Assembly (NCBI RefSeq): GCF_048060095.1
Contig: NZ_JBLUOA010000001.1
Span: 1,798,001-1,862,000, forward strand
Direction: 5' to 3'
Length of the DNA: 64,000 nt
Source: JBLUOA01 sp048060095
Lineage (GTDB): Bacteria; Pseudomonadota; Alphaproteobacteria; Rhodobacterales; Rhodobacteraceae
In this document: piece by piece, positions 1 through 9,187 of the stretch
Layout of the letters: each line of letters opens with the position of its first letter
How positions within the stretch are numbered: the first letter of the stretch is position 1
The notes under the pieces: model-generated
What the model was told of the DNA's origin: nothing
Seen by the model: only the letters and a program-made list of their open reading frames with translations
Database searches by the model: none
Position numbers and translations under genes: made by a program

Positions 1-1448
1 TTCGCCGCATCGATCCGCTTGCCACCGTCGACGAGCGCCAGCACCTGACCCTCGGCCACTTCGGTGTCGTAGCCGAGGAATTCGGTTCCCCCGTGCTCCT
101 CCGCCAGGTCGAACCAGATCGCGGCGTCGGCGGTTTCGCCAGACCCCGACCAGGCCGCACGCGCCTTCGCCTTCTGCTCCGCCATCGCGGCATCGAAACC
201 TTCGGTGTCGACCGACCGACCCTTCTCGCGCAGCGCGTCCTGGGTCAAGTCAAGTGGGAAACCATAAGTGTCGTAGAGCTTGAACGCAGCCTCCCCCGGC
301 AGGGCCGCCCCATCGGGCAGCTTGCCCAGTTCGTCGTCCAGCAGGCGCAACCCGCGGTCAAGCGTCTGTTGAAACCGCGTTTCTTCGTTCTTCAGCGTCT
401 CTTCGATCAATGGCTGCGCACGACCAAGTTCCGGGAATGCCTGCCCCATCTGCGTCACCAACTCCGGCACCAGCCGATACATAACAGGATCTTGCGCACC
501 CAACAGATGCGCGTGCCGCATCGCCCGGCGCATGATCCGGCGCAGAACATAGCCGCGCCCCTCGTTCGAGGGCATAACACCATCCGCGATCAGGAATGAC
601 GTCGACCGCAGATGATCCGCGATCACCCGGTGATGGACGTTTTGTTCGCCATAGGGATCAACATTCGTCAGATGCGCGGACGCCTCAATCAGGGCGCGGA
701 ACAGATCGGTGTCGTAGTTATCATGGCTGCCTTGCAGAAGGGCGCCAATCCGCTCCAAACCCATACCGGTGTCGATCGACGGGCGCGGCAAGTCTTCGCG
801 ATGCCCGTCCTCGAACTGCTCAAACTGCATGAAGACGAGGTTCCAAATTTCGATAAACCGGTCGCCATCCTCATCGTTGCTGCCCGGCGGGCCGCCCCAG
901 ATGTGATCGCCGTGATCGTAGAAAATCTCGGTGCACGGCCCGCACGGGCCAGTCGGTCCCATCGACCAAAAATTATCCGCCGTATCGATGCGGATGATCC
1001 GATCATCCGGCAACCCGGCGTGTTTCTTCCAGATGTCTGCCGCGTCGTCGTCCGTGTGAAAGACCGTGACAAGCAGCTTGTCCTTGTCGATGCCAAATTC
1101 CTTGGTGATCAAATCCCACGCAAACGGGATTGCATCCCTTTTGAAGTAGTCACCAAAGCTGAAATTCCCCAGCATTTCAAAGAAGGTATGGTGCCGTGCC
1201 GTATAACCCACATTGTCCAGATCGTTGTGCTTACCGCCCGCACGCACACATTTCTGGCTTGTCACTGCGCGGCTGTAATCGCGATGCTCAACCCCCGTAA
1301 ACACGTTCTTGAACTGCACCATGCCGGAGTTCGTGAACATCAGCGTCGGATCGTTTCGTGGCACCAAGGGGGAGCTGTCGACCACCTCATGACCATTGGT
1401 TTCGAAATAGTTAAGGAAGGTCGAGCGGATGTCGTTGAGACTGGGCAT
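1..1448 (-). CDS. alaS: Alanine--tRNA ligase, N-terminal part (gene cut by the window edge)
   Basis: AlaRS charges tRNA-Ala with alanine in the cytoplasm. The minus-strand frame starts at the ATG at 1446-1448 (MPSLNDIRSTFLNYF) and stays open to base 1, giving about 482 residues. The family is usually about 880 residues, so the editing domain (HxxxH) and the C-Ala domain lie outside the window. Visible hallmarks are the class II core with FTNSGMVQFK, the signature TFFEMLGNFSFGDYFK, and motif 3 (GMGLERIG). recA lies upstream on the same strand, separated by a strong hairpin terminator, so alaS is probably transcribed from its own promoter. The identity is secure; only the 3' portion is missing. 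Confidence 0.96.
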   Translation of the reverse strand, partial: MPSLNDIRSTFLNYFETNGHEVVDSSPLVPRNDPTLMFTNSGMVQFKNVFTGVEHRDYSRAVTSQKCVRAGGKHNDLDNVGYTARHHTFFEMLGNFSFGDYFKRDAIPFAWDLITKEFGIDKDKLLVTVFHTDDDAADIWKKHAGLPDDRIIRIDTADNFWSMGPTGPCGPCTEIFYDHGDHIWGGPPGSNDEDGDRFIEIWNLVFMQFEQFEDGHREDLPRPSIDTGMGLERIGALLQGSHDNYDTDLFRALIEASAHLTNVDPYGEQNVHHRVIADHLRSTSFLIADGVMPSNEGRGYVLRRIMRRAMRHAHLLGAQDPVMYRLVPELVTQMGQAFPELGRAQPLIEETLKNEETRFQQTLDRGLRLLDDELGKLPDGAALPGEAAFKLYDTYGFPLDLTQDALREKGRSVDTEGFDAAMAEQKAKARAAWSGSGETADAAIWFDLAEEHGGTEFLGYDTEVAEGQVLALVDGGKRIDAA

Positions 1449-1528
1449 TGGCGCGGGCTCTCTCGTAAGGTTCGCGATCGTCGGCTTCTGGACGGTTTAT
1501 CGCCCGCATCCGGGGCTGTCCACTGCAA

Positions 1529-1565
1529 GAAAAGACCCGGATGCGATCTGCACCCGGGTCTTTTC
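1529..1565 (-). terminator. Rho-independent terminator downstream of recA
   Basis: A perfect 12-bp inverted repeat (1529-1540 with 1554-1565, arm GAAAAGACCCGG) encloses a 13-nt loop. It lies 35 bp past the recA stop. On the minus strand the 3' arm ends in TCTTTTC followed by TTG, giving a modest U-run. The A/T-rich arm ends could let it work in both directions. Confidence 0.8.
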
Positions 1566-1600
1566 CTGTTTCGATCCACTGAGGGCCGTTAGCGGCCCAT

Positions 1601-2674
1601 TCAGGCTTCCAGGATATCGTCTTCTTCGACGGTCGGAGGCATGTCGAAATCCAACCCGTGCGCGGCCCTGATCTTGTCTTCGATTTCAAGCGCGATCCGG
1701 TTGTTTTCTTTCAGGTAAAGCTTCGCGTTCTCGCGCCCCTGCCCGATCCGCTCATCCCCGTAGGAAAACCACGCGCCGGATTTTTCAACAACGCCGGCTT
1801 TTACGCCAAGATCCAAAAGCTCACCCATCTTGGAGATTCCTTCGCCATACATGATGTCGAATTCAACCTGCTTGAACGGCGGAGCCACCTTGTTCTTGAC
1901 GACCTTGACGCGGGTTGCATTGCCGACAACCTCATCCCGATCCTTGATCGCACCGATCCGACGAATATCAAGCCGGACGGAGCTATAGAACTTCAGCGCA
2001 TTGCCGCCCGTCGTCGTTTCCGGGCTACCGAACATAACGCCGATCTTCATCCGAATCTGGTTGATAAAGATCACCATGCAGCCAGAGCGGGAGATCGAAC
2101 CCGTCAGCTTGCGCATCGCCTGGCTCATCAAACGGGCGTGCACACCGACGCTGCTGTCGCCCATATCACCTTCAAGTTCGGATTTGGGGGTCAGCGCTGC
2201 GACGGAGTCGACAACCACCATGTTGACTGCACCAGACCGAACGAGCGTATCGGTAATCTCAAGCGCCTGCTCACCGGTGTCCGGCTGCGAAATCAGCAGT
2301 TCATCAAGGTCCACGCCGAGTTTCCGCGCATATTGCGGATCAAGCGCATGTTCTGCGTCAACGAACGCACAAACACCGCCTTTTTTCTGTTCTTCCGCTA
2401 TACAATGCAACGTCAGGGTCGTCTTGCCGGAGCTTTCCGGGCCGTAAATTTCAACAACCCGCCCCTTGGGCAAACCGCCGATTCCCAGCGCGATATCAAG
2501 ACCGAGCGATCCGGTTGAGGTCGACGCAATCTCTTGCACGGCGTTTTCGTCGCCGAGCTTCATGATCGAACCCTTGCCGAACTGCCGTTCAATCTGCGCC
2601 AACGCGCTATCGAGCGCCTTTTGCTTATCGCCGCTTTTCTTATCAGTCATGTTGAGTAAATCTGCCGTCGCCAT
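1601..2674 (-). CDS. recA: Recombinase RecA
   Basis: RecA is the DNA-dependent ATPase that drives homologous strand exchange and LexA self-cleavage in the SOS response. The 357-residue product has the family length. Walker A (GPESSGKT) is at about 78-85, Walker B (VVVDSVAAL) at about 153-161, loop L2 has FINQIRMKIGVMFG, and the C-terminus is acidic (EEDDILEA). The start at 2674 is preceded by AAGGAAGC (2681-2688) at good spacing; a later in-frame Met at residue 9 has no such site. An alphaproteobacterial LexA box lies 52-66 bp upstream of the start codon, so SOS regulation is very likely. A hairpin terminator follows the stop. Confidence 0.99.
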   Translation of the reverse strand: MATADLLNMTDKKSGDKQKALDSALAQIERQFGKGSIMKLGDENAVQEIASTSTGSLGLDIALGIGGLPKGRVVEIYGPESSGKTTLTLHCIAEEQKKGGVCAFVDAEHALDPQYARKLGVDLDELLISQPDTGEQALEITDTLVRSGAVNMVVVDSVAALTPKSELEGDMGDSSVGVHARLMSQAMRKLTGSISRSGCMVIFINQIRMKIGVMFGSPETTTGGNALKFYSSVRLDIRRIGAIKDRDEVVGNATRVKVVKNKVAPPFKQVEFDIMYGEGISKMGELLDLGVKAGVVEKSGAWFSYGDERIGQGRENAKLYLKENNRIALEIEDKIRAAHGLDFDMPPTVEEDDILEA

Positions 2675-2725
2675 TTCATTGCTTCCTTATTCCACACCCG
2701 CAAGCGGGCGGCAATCGTTGCTCTT

Positions 2726-2740
2726 GTTCACCTCTTGTTC
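2726..2740 (-). promoter_or_regulatory. LexA (SOS) box of recA
   Basis: The sequence GTTC-N7-GTTC is present exactly at 2726-2740 (GAAC-N7-GAAC on the recA strand). This direct-repeat form is the LexA operator known in alphaproteobacteria, unlike the CTGT-N8-ACAG palindrome of gammaproteobacteria. Its position just upstream of recA fits repression by LexA. Confidence 0.85.
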
Positions 2741-2868
2741 TAATTTCTTATGGGACCAAAAAGAGAACATTTCAACTTAATTTTTCGTATCCTCACTTTT
2801 ACCCCGGAAGGTTAAGCGCTAGTTTACGCGGAACATTTCTTTCTGAAATCAGGCAGGGCGACCGCAAG

Positions 2869-3465
2869 ATGTTGGTATTTTGGAAAGAAAAGCTGGTTTT
2901 CCTGTCATCGACCAAGACCGGCAGCAGCGCGATCCACGAAATGGTTGGGGAACTTGCCGATGTCTCGATGCGGCACCCGCCGCGATTAAAGCACACTCCG
3001 GCGCAGGCGTTTCACAAGACCTACCACCCATTATTCTTCCCGAAAAATTCCAAGAATCTGACGACGGTTGCCGTGATGCGGGAACCAATTGATTGGCTCG
3101 GTAGCTGGTATCGATACCGCTCGCGCGATGCTTTGGTCGGCTCCGAAAAAAGCACCCGCGATGTTTCCTTTGATGCGTTCATCAATGCTTATCTCGCCGA
3201 CGAACGACCTGCCTACGCGGACCTTGGATCGCAGGGGCGGTTTTTATGTGGCAATGGCGACGTGCCCAAAGTGGATCAAATTTTTGACTTTACGCAGCTG
3301 GATCGCCTTCGTTGTTTTTTTGAAGAGAGATTGGGGCGACAGCTAACACTCAGACCAGTGAATGTATCGCCGAAATTCGAACTCCAACTGACAACAAAAA
3401 CAGAGGCCCGATTGCGAAAGGAACTCGCCCACGATTTCGCGCTTTATGAGAAAATCCGTCAGTGA
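2869..3465 (+). CDS. Sulfotransferase-family protein
   Basis: The 198-residue protein resembles PAPS-dependent sulfotransferases. The N-terminal strand and loop FLSSTKTGSSAIH matches the 5'-phosphosulfate-binding loop (TKTGSSA at about 14-20), and MREPIDWLGSWYRYR near residues 70-84 matches the 3'-phosphate-binding segment (RxPxxxxxSWY). It is shorter than full sulfotransferases but of the length often seen for small family members in Rhodobacteraceae. The acceptor substrate is unknown. The gene diverges from recA, and its 3' end overlaps the convergent cckA by 7 bp. The start is the first ATG of the frame and no strong ribosome-binding site is visible. Confidence 0.7.
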   Translation: MLVFWKEKLVFLSSTKTGSSAIHEMVGELADVSMRHPPRLKHTPAQAFHKTYHPLFFPKNSKNLTTVAVMREPIDWLGSWYRYRSRDALVGSEKSTRDVSFDAFINAYLADERPAYADLGSQGRFLCGNGDVPKVDQIFDFTQLDRLRCFFEERLGRQLTLRPVNVSPKFELQLTTKTEARLRKELAHDFALYEKIRQ

Positions 3466-5774
3466 AGCTGGCGTTGAACGGTGTTGGTCAACTCATTCAA
3501 CGAAAACGGCTTGGGCAAGAAGACGGAGTTCGGGATCACCTCTGGACTATCGCCAAACGCATCCTCCGCGTAGCCTGACACGAACACAACCTTAACCTCC
3601 GGCCGCTCTTTAAGGGCACGCTTCACCCAGCTTGGCCCGTCCATCCCCGGCATCATCACATCGGTCACGAACAGATCGACATTCAACGTCGAGTCCTCAA
3701 GCGTTTTCAGGGCATCTTCAGCGCTTTCCGCCTCAAGCACTGTATAGCCGCGCATCCGAAGCGCGCGAGACGCAAAGGACCGGACAGGCGCTTCATCCTC
3801 GACCAGCAAAACCACGCCTTCCCCGCGCGGCGGAAGGGCGGTTTCGGTCAAGCATGGGGAACGCTCCGCCGGCACCGCGGCGACTTGGGTATGGGTCGGG
3901 AAGAACAGCGTGAACTCCGTCCCTCCACCAACGACACTGTCGACGAAGATGAAACCGCCGCTTTGCTTGACGATGCCGTAGGCCATCGACAGGCCCAGCC
4001 CGGTTCCTTCGCCAACCCGTTTGGTTGTGTAAAACGGCTCAAAAATCTTGGCAAGCTTATCCTGCGGCACGCCATGCCCCTGATCGATAACCTTGATTGT
4101 CGCATATTTACCCGGTGGAACCTTTGCGCGATCCCGCTTCAGGGTTTGGGTCAACGTCCGAAGCTCAGTCTCTATCCGAATTTCTCCACCGTTCACCATC
4201 GCATCGCGGGCGTTGACGACCAGATTCATGATGACCTGTTCCAATTGACGGCGATCCGCGCGAACCGGCGCGAGGTCGGGGTCATGCGAGAGGGTCAGGG
4301 ATACACGCTCCCCCACAAGGCGGTTCAGAAGATGGGTGAGGTCAGACAGCGTGTCACGAAGATCTATGACCTCGGGCTGCAAATTCTGCTTGCGCGAGAA
4401 CGCCAGAAGTTGCCCCACAAGGCTCGCCGCACGGTTGGCATTTTCGTTGATCTGGACAAGATCACCAAAATCTGGGTCGCCCTGATCATGCCTCAGCAGA
4501 AGCAAATCGCAATGGCCGGTGATGGCCGTCAGTAGATTGTTGAAGTCGTGAGCGATGCCGCCCGCAAGCTGACCAATCGCCTGCATCTTCTGGCTTTGGA
4601 CGAATTGCGCTTCCAGCGTCTTCAGCTCAGTCGCGTCCGTCAGGATCGCGATTAGCGTCGGTTCGTCCCCATCCATGAACCGGGCAAGCGAAATCTGCAA
4701 GAACGCCTCTGGCTCAGGTTTCTTTGCGCGGATCACCTCGGACCGCTGCAAGCCGCGGCCATCGAAGGCATCCTCCAACCAGTCGTTGACCGAACGCCCC
4801 AGACCTTCGACCAGATCGGACATGGTTGCACCCGGCTCAATCGGGTCCGCCAGCATATCGCGGGCGAGACGATTGGCGTCAATGATCTGGCCGCCCTTCG
4901 CAATCGTCAGCAGCGGAACCGGCAGTTCATCCATTGTCGGCAGGCGACGCCCATCCTGATTTGCAGACGCTTCCAAGCCGGGGATCAGGTAGATTTCGCT
5001 TCGCCCGCTCGCCCCTTCAATCTCTGCGACGAGGCTTTTGATAAGGCCGTCTTTGCCGATCACCTCGTTCTCCGCCCCAGCGGTAATCGGCAGGTGATTG
5101 AACACGCGGTCGAGCGTTTTGACCCGCCCGCCAAGCACCTTGCGCATCGCTTCATTCATGAACAACACGGTCCCGGATTTCGATGCGGTCAACATCGGCA
5201 GGCTAACGCCCTCCGCCCCACGGGACTTTGCGCTGCGTTGACCAAAATCGTCAATCCGCCAATAGAACGCATCCTCGGCAATCCGATGCACCGACAGCCG
5301 CGTGTGGCCGCGGCGGGTCACGACATCTTCTTGTGCGGCCCCGACCGCTTGCGCCTTGTTTTGCAGCCGGAACAACACTGCAGACGGGTTGGCAAACAAA
5401 TCGCGGAACACGTGCGCCAGCGAGAACGCTTTGCAATCCGAAAACCGATCCGCTGCTGTCGTATTTTGATAGACGATCTCTCCGTCCCTGTCGGTCACGA
5501 AGCACGAGGCTTTGTCGAGTTCCGTCAAAGCCGCGATTTGCTTGGTCAAACGCCCGTGTTTCTTACGCTGACCCAGCTTTAGCGCCGACGTCAGCACGGC
5601 GATAAACCCGAATGTCGCGCCGACCGCTGCGAGGACAACCCCAATCGCGTGGCTGGACGCCACGAATGCCAGCCCGATCATCAGGATGGAAACGACCCCC
5701 AGATAGAACGAAGGCCCGGAAAATCCGTCTGCTTTGCGGATAATCGGCGGAAGTGATGCTGTCGTTTGCGACAC
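3459..5774 (-). CDS. cckA: Hybrid sensor histidine kinase CckA
   Basis: CckA is the bifunctional kinase/phosphatase that, through ChpT, controls phosphorylation of the master regulator CtrA in alphaproteobacteria. The 771-residue protein has two N-terminal membrane helices (about 22-66), a long PAS-like sensory region (about 90-385), a HisKA domain with phospho-accepting His at about 409 (GGIAHDFNNLL), an HATPase domain (N-box NLVVNARDAM; G-box GEGTGLGLSMAYG) and a C-terminal receiver domain with Asp at about 705 (FVTDVMMPGMDGP). The HDFNNLL H-box and MMPGMDGP receiver are typical of CckA, and its placement beside recA supports the call. It overlaps the convergent sulfotransferase-like gene by 7 bp at the 3' ends. 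Confidence 0.9.
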   Translation of the reverse strand: MSQTTASLPPIIRKADGFSGPSFYLGVVSILMIGLAFVASSHAIGVVLAAVGATFGFIAVLTSALKLGQRKKHGRLTKQIAALTELDKASCFVTDRDGEIVYQNTTAADRFSDCKAFSLAHVFRDLFANPSAVLFRLQNKAQAVGAAQEDVVTRRGHTRLSVHRIAEDAFYWRIDDFGQRSAKSRGAEGVSLPMLTASKSGTVLFMNEAMRKVLGGRVKTLDRVFNHLPITAGAENEVIGKDGLIKSLVAEIEGASGRSEIYLIPGLEASANQDGRRLPTMDELPVPLLTIAKGGQIIDANRLARDMLADPIEPGATMSDLVEGLGRSVNDWLEDAFDGRGLQRSEVIRAKKPEPEAFLQISLARFMDGDEPTLIAILTDATELKTLEAQFVQSQKMQAIGQLAGGIAHDFNNLLTAITGHCDLLLLRHDQGDPDFGDLVQINENANRAASLVGQLLAFSRKQNLQPEVIDLRDTLSDLTHLLNRLVGERVSLTLSHDPDLAPVRADRRQLEQVIMNLVVNARDAMVNGGEIRIETELRTLTQTLKRDRAKVPPGKYATIKVIDQGHGVPQDKLAKIFEPFYTTKRVGEGTGLGLSMAYGIVKQSGGFIFVDSVVGGGTEFTLFFPTHTQVAAVPAERSPCLTETALPPRGEGVVLLVEDEAPVRSFASRALRMRGYTVLEAESAEDALKTLEDSTLNVDLFVTDVMMPGMDGPSWVKRALKERPEVKVVFVSGYAEDAFGDSPEVIPNSVFLPKPFSLNELTNTVQRQLH

Positions 5775-5874
5775 GGAGGCCCCCTGTTTCGATTCGTGGC
5801 CCCTCCATTTCGGTGATCAATCGTTAAGCTCAACTTAACCAGCGTAAATCTCGGGCGATTCAACTATGGGTTGT

Positions 5875-7053
5875 TTATTGTTGAGCCGTGCCTCTGGTCA
5901 AGAGCGCGAGGTAAAATCCATCGCCCCCATCAAGCGGCGTCAGGCGGTAATCCGTTTGAAGCCCCCACCCCGGCGCCCGCTCAAGAAACGAATCAATCTG
6001 CCCGCGGTTTTCATCGTGGAGCAATGAGCATGTCGCGTAGGCGAGCGTGCCGTCGGGCACAACATGCTCCGCCGCCTGATCCAGTATGCTGGCTTGCGTG
6101 GTGGTCAATTCCGCCAACCGCGCCTCTGACAAAGCCCACTTCGCTTCGGGTGACCGCCGCCAAGCGCCGCTGCCGGAACACGGGGCATCGCAGAACACGA
6201 CGTCGAAGGGGGATTTCGCTGTCAGATCGTCGGTGGCGGCCAACGCGATCCGCGCCCCCGCCCGCTTTGCCCGATCGGGGATGTCGGACATCCTGTGGAA
6301 ATCGATGTCGTGGGCGATCACCTCACCCGCCCCACGCGTCGCGAAGGCCAGCGCTTTACCGCCCCCGCCTGCGCAGTAGTCGAGGATGCGGGTGCGCCCA
6401 TCCAATGGCACATGGTCCGCAACGAATTGCGACGCGGCGTCTTGAAGCGCCACGAGCCCATTTTGAAACGGCGCGGAGTTCTTGATACGGCGTTGATTGG
6501 ACGTCGCCTCCAGCGCTTTATCCGACAGCGGGTGTGGTCGGGTTTCGATCCCTTCGGCCAGCAACGTCGATTGAACATCATCCCGTGACGCCTTGCGCGT
6601 GTTGACGCGTAGAAAGACGGGCGCCCTATCCTTCATCAGCCGCATCACCGGGGCAAAATCGTCGTTCAATGAGGCTTTGAGGCGCGGCAGTAACCAAGCG
6701 GGGCAGTCGAGCGCCACAGCCTCCGGCATTTCACTATCGGGCAACGCCTGCTCCTCCGCCGTCAGGGCAGTCGGCGCGTGGCCTTCGCCAGTGAACACGG
6801 CCGTGGGGTCTTGCCCTTCCGCACGTAGTTGCCCGATCATCAGGCCGCGCCCGGTTTCGCCACCCCCGAGCGCTGCGAATGACAGGCGATTGCGAAGCGC
6901 ACCAAAGACATGGTCGCGAATAGCAGCGCGGTCGCCGGAACCTGCGAAGCGACTGCGCCGCGCCCAGTTCGTCAGCGCCTTTTCAGCGGGCGAGCCGGCG
7001 AGGTAGGCGTCAAGAACCTCAATCGCTACGGCTACTCTCGCGGCCGGAGTCAT
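5875..7053 (-). CDS. rsmB: RsmB/NOP-family RNA (cytosine-5-)-methyltransferase
   Basis: The 392-residue protein is a SAM-dependent RNA m5C methyltransferase. The N-terminal third resembles the NusB-like domain of RsmB. The C-terminal catalytic domain has a SAM-binding stretch (ILDYCAGGGGKALA), motif IV CDAPCSGSGAWRRSPEAKW and motif VI ATCSLL, whose two cysteines are the release and nucleophilic residues of the family. Length is slightly short for E. coli RsmB (429). The probable substrate is 16S rRNA, but the exact position cannot be read from sequence. The next gene downstream on the same strand is cckA (stop 5875, cckA start 5774), and guaB lies 41 bp upstream. Confidence 0.85.
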   Translation of the reverse strand: MTPAARVAVAIEVLDAYLAGSPAEKALTNWARRSRFAGSGDRAAIRDHVFGALRNRLSFAALGGGETGRGLMIGQLRAEGQDPTAVFTGEGHAPTALTAEEQALPDSEMPEAVALDCPAWLLPRLKASLNDDFAPVMRLMKDRAPVFLRVNTRKASRDDVQSTLLAEGIETRPHPLSDKALEATSNQRRIKNSAPFQNGLVALQDAASQFVADHVPLDGRTRILDYCAGGGGKALAFATRGAGEVIAHDIDFHRMSDIPDRAKRAGARIALAATDDLTAKSPFDVVFCDAPCSGSGAWRRSPEAKWALSEARLAELTTTQASILDQAAEHVVPDGTLAYATCSLLHDENRGQIDSFLERAPGWGLQTDYRLTPLDGGDGFYLALLTRGTAQQ

Positions 7054-7094
7054 TGCGTTGCGTCCAAGGTCATGCGGGGGTCAAACGCACCGGC

Positions 7095-8549
7095 TTACAT
7101 CCCCCGATAGTTGGGGCTTTCGCGGGTGATCTGCACGTCATGCACATGGCTTTCCTTCAATCCGGCGCCGGTGATTTTCACAAAACTACAGTTCTTCCGC
7201 ATCGCATCCACAGTCGCGCATCCGGTGTAACCCATCGCCGCCCGAAGGCCACCCACAAGCTGATGGATCACGGCGCTGGACGGCCCTTTATACGGCACCT
7301 GCCCTTCGATCCCTTCGGGCACCAGTTTATCACTGGCGGCATCCTTCTGGAAATACCGATCGGCAGAGCCGCGGGCCATTGCGCCAAGGCTACCCATCCC
7401 GCGATAGCCTTTGAAGCTGCGACCTTGGTAGAGGATGACTTCGCCAGGCGATTCATCCGTTCCGGCGATCATTGAGCCGACCATCGCGCAGGACGCTCCG
7501 GCGGCAATCGCCTTGGCGAAATCGCCAGAGAACTTGATACCGCCATCGGCAATCACCGGGGTGCCGGACTCTTCAGCCCCTTTCGCGCAATCCATAATCG
7601 CAGTTAGCTGCGGCACACCGACGCCCGCCACCATTCGGGTTGTGCAGATCGAACCGGGGCCGATCCCGACCTTCACCGCATCCGCACCTGCACCAATCAA
7701 TGCGCGGGTCGCTTCGGCTGTGGCAACATTGCCAGCGACAATCTGAACTTGGTTGGAAAGGGACTTCGCCCGCTCAACAGCTGCGGCAACCCCTTCGGAA
7801 TGCCCGTGCGCCGTGTCGATGACAACCATATCAACGCCCGCATCAACCAGCGCCTGCGTTCGTTCGAACCCCGCGTCACCAACGGTCGACGCCGCCGCAA
7901 CCCGCAGGCGGCCGAGTTCGTCCTTACACGCGGTCGGGTTCAGCACCGCCTGTTCAATATCCCGCAGCGTCAGCAGCCCGGTCAGCTTTCCGTTCGCATC
8001 CGTCACCAGCAGCTTTTCGATCCGGCGCGCCCGCATGAGGCTTTTCGCCTCTTCCCGGTCGGCAGGTTCCTGCAATACGGCAAGATTATCCGACGACATC
8101 ATCACACTCACAGGGGTCGCGTCATCGGAGGCAAAGCGCATGTCGCGGTTGGTCACGATACCAACGACGCGGCCCTGATCGTCGACAACCGGAAACCCGG
8201 TGACGCGATACCGTTCCTGCAACGCTTTCGCATCGGCGAGCGTTTGTTCGGGCCGCAGAGTGATCGGATTGAAAACAACCCCGCTTTCAAACCGTTTCAC
8301 CCGGCGCACTTCTTGCGCCTGCGCTTCGATATCAAGGTTGCGGTGGATCACCCCAATGCCACCCGCTTGCGCCATGCTGATCGCCATGCGCGCCTCTGTC
8401 ACCGTATCCATGGCAGAGCTGAGCAGCGGAATGTTCATCCGGATCGACTTTGTCACAAAGGTCGAGGTATCGGCCGTTGACGGCAGCACATTGGATGCGG
8501 CCGGGACCAGTAGGACATCGTCGAAGGTAAGCGCCTCGCGAATCTCCAT
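7095..8549 (-). CDS. guaB: Inosine-5'-monophosphate dehydrogenase
   Basis: IMPDH oxidises IMP to XMP with NAD, the committed step of GTP synthesis. I start it at the ATG at 8547-8549 (MEIREALTFDDVLLVP), which has GGAGAA six bases upstream, rather than at the longer frame opening; this gives 484 residues, the family length. The TIM barrel is interrupted by two CBS domains (about 95-205). The catalytic loop is GPGSICTTRMVAG with Cys at about 302, and the flap carries YRGMGSLGAM. The C-terminus ends YRGM. The gene precedes the rsmB-like gene on the same strand. Confidence 0.97.
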   Translation of the reverse strand: MEIREALTFDDVLLVPAASNVLPSTADTSTFVTKSIRMNIPLLSSAMDTVTEARMAISMAQAGGIGVIHRNLDIEAQAQEVRRVKRFESGVVFNPITLRPEQTLADAKALQERYRVTGFPVVDDQGRVVGIVTNRDMRFASDDATPVSVMMSSDNLAVLQEPADREEAKSLMRARRIEKLLVTDANGKLTGLLTLRDIEQAVLNPTACKDELGRLRVAAASTVGDAGFERTQALVDAGVDMVVIDTAHGHSEGVAAAVERAKSLSNQVQIVAGNVATAEATRALIGAGADAVKVGIGPGSICTTRMVAGVGVPQLTAIMDCAKGAEESGTPVIADGGIKFSGDFAKAIAAGASCAMVGSMIAGTDESPGEVILYQGRSFKGYRGMGSLGAMARGSADRYFQKDAASDKLVPEGIEGQVPYKGPSSAVIHQLVGGLRAAMGYTGCATVDAMRKNCSFVKITGAGLKESHVHDVQITRESPNYRGM

Positions 8550-8687
8550 GGGGGTTCTCCTTGGATGCTTCGTTTGACGCGTCCCTATTACACGGGTCGG
8601 CGGGAAAGAAAAGAGGTAAGGCAAAGCTCGCGGATCGCGCCCGCCGATTGGGCCGCGCGCAACGGGTCGCACGCGGCCACGTTTGGA

Positions 8688-9152
8688 TTATAGCGGCGGG
8701 AACTGACCGGGCTGACGCCCGATGCCCATCTCATACCGATAGTTCCGGTAGTCGGTCATCGTGCCGCAACCAGCGGACAGGCTCGCCTGTTCAATCGCCC
8801 GGTAGTGGCCGCGTGCGACGGACAATTGTGCGGATTTGTCCACGGTGCTCGGCAAGGCGAGCAGGAAAAGCGGCGAGATCACAACACCTGCCGAAACCGC
8901 CGCAGTATCACTGCGGGCTGATATACGCTGTGCGTGCGCGACGTCGGCAACGTATTGCGCGAGGCGGTGACGCTCTGTCGCCAATTCACCGCAGGTTGCA
9001 CCCTTGTATATTGTGAACAGTTTTAACGAGTCTTCAGGGCTCCAGCGATATTCCCGCATAGGCTGTTTTCGCCTTGCGGGATTGGGCTTTCTTGGCACGG
9101 CTATGAAACTAAGGACCGTTGATGCGACGACACGGATCAAGCCATCCGCCAT
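8688..9152 (-). CDS. Small conserved-looking hypothetical protein
   Basis: I do not recognise a function. The frame encodes about 154 residues, with a weak hydrophobic stretch near the N-terminus (VVASTVLSFIAV) and another in the middle (AAVSAGVVISPLFLLALP, about 87-104). It also has a segment (TCGELATERHRLAQYVADVAHAQR) that recalls small Rhodobacteraceae membrane-associated or lipoprotein-like proteins. The ATG at 9152 follows an alternative GTG at 9155; a third candidate is Met at 9059. No clear ribosome-binding site selects among them and there is no lipobox, so the N-terminus may be misread or degraded. It sits between guaB and aglK on the same strand. Confidence 0.45.
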   Translation of the reverse strand: MADGLIRVVASTVLSFIAVPRKPNPARRKQPMREYRWSPEDSLKLFTIYKGATCGELATERHRLAQYVADVAHAQRISARSDTAAVSAGVVISPLFLLALPSTVDKSAQLSVARGHYRAIEQASLSAGCGTMTDYRNYRYEMGIGRQPGQFPPL

Positions 9153-9187
9153 CACACAGAAAGCGACTTACGTAACGTCATCCAGAC

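Noticed and set aside
1529..1565. Repeat in the alaS-recA gap considered as a possible REP or mobile-element end
   Set aside because: A single perfect hairpin right after recA is fully explained as a terminator.
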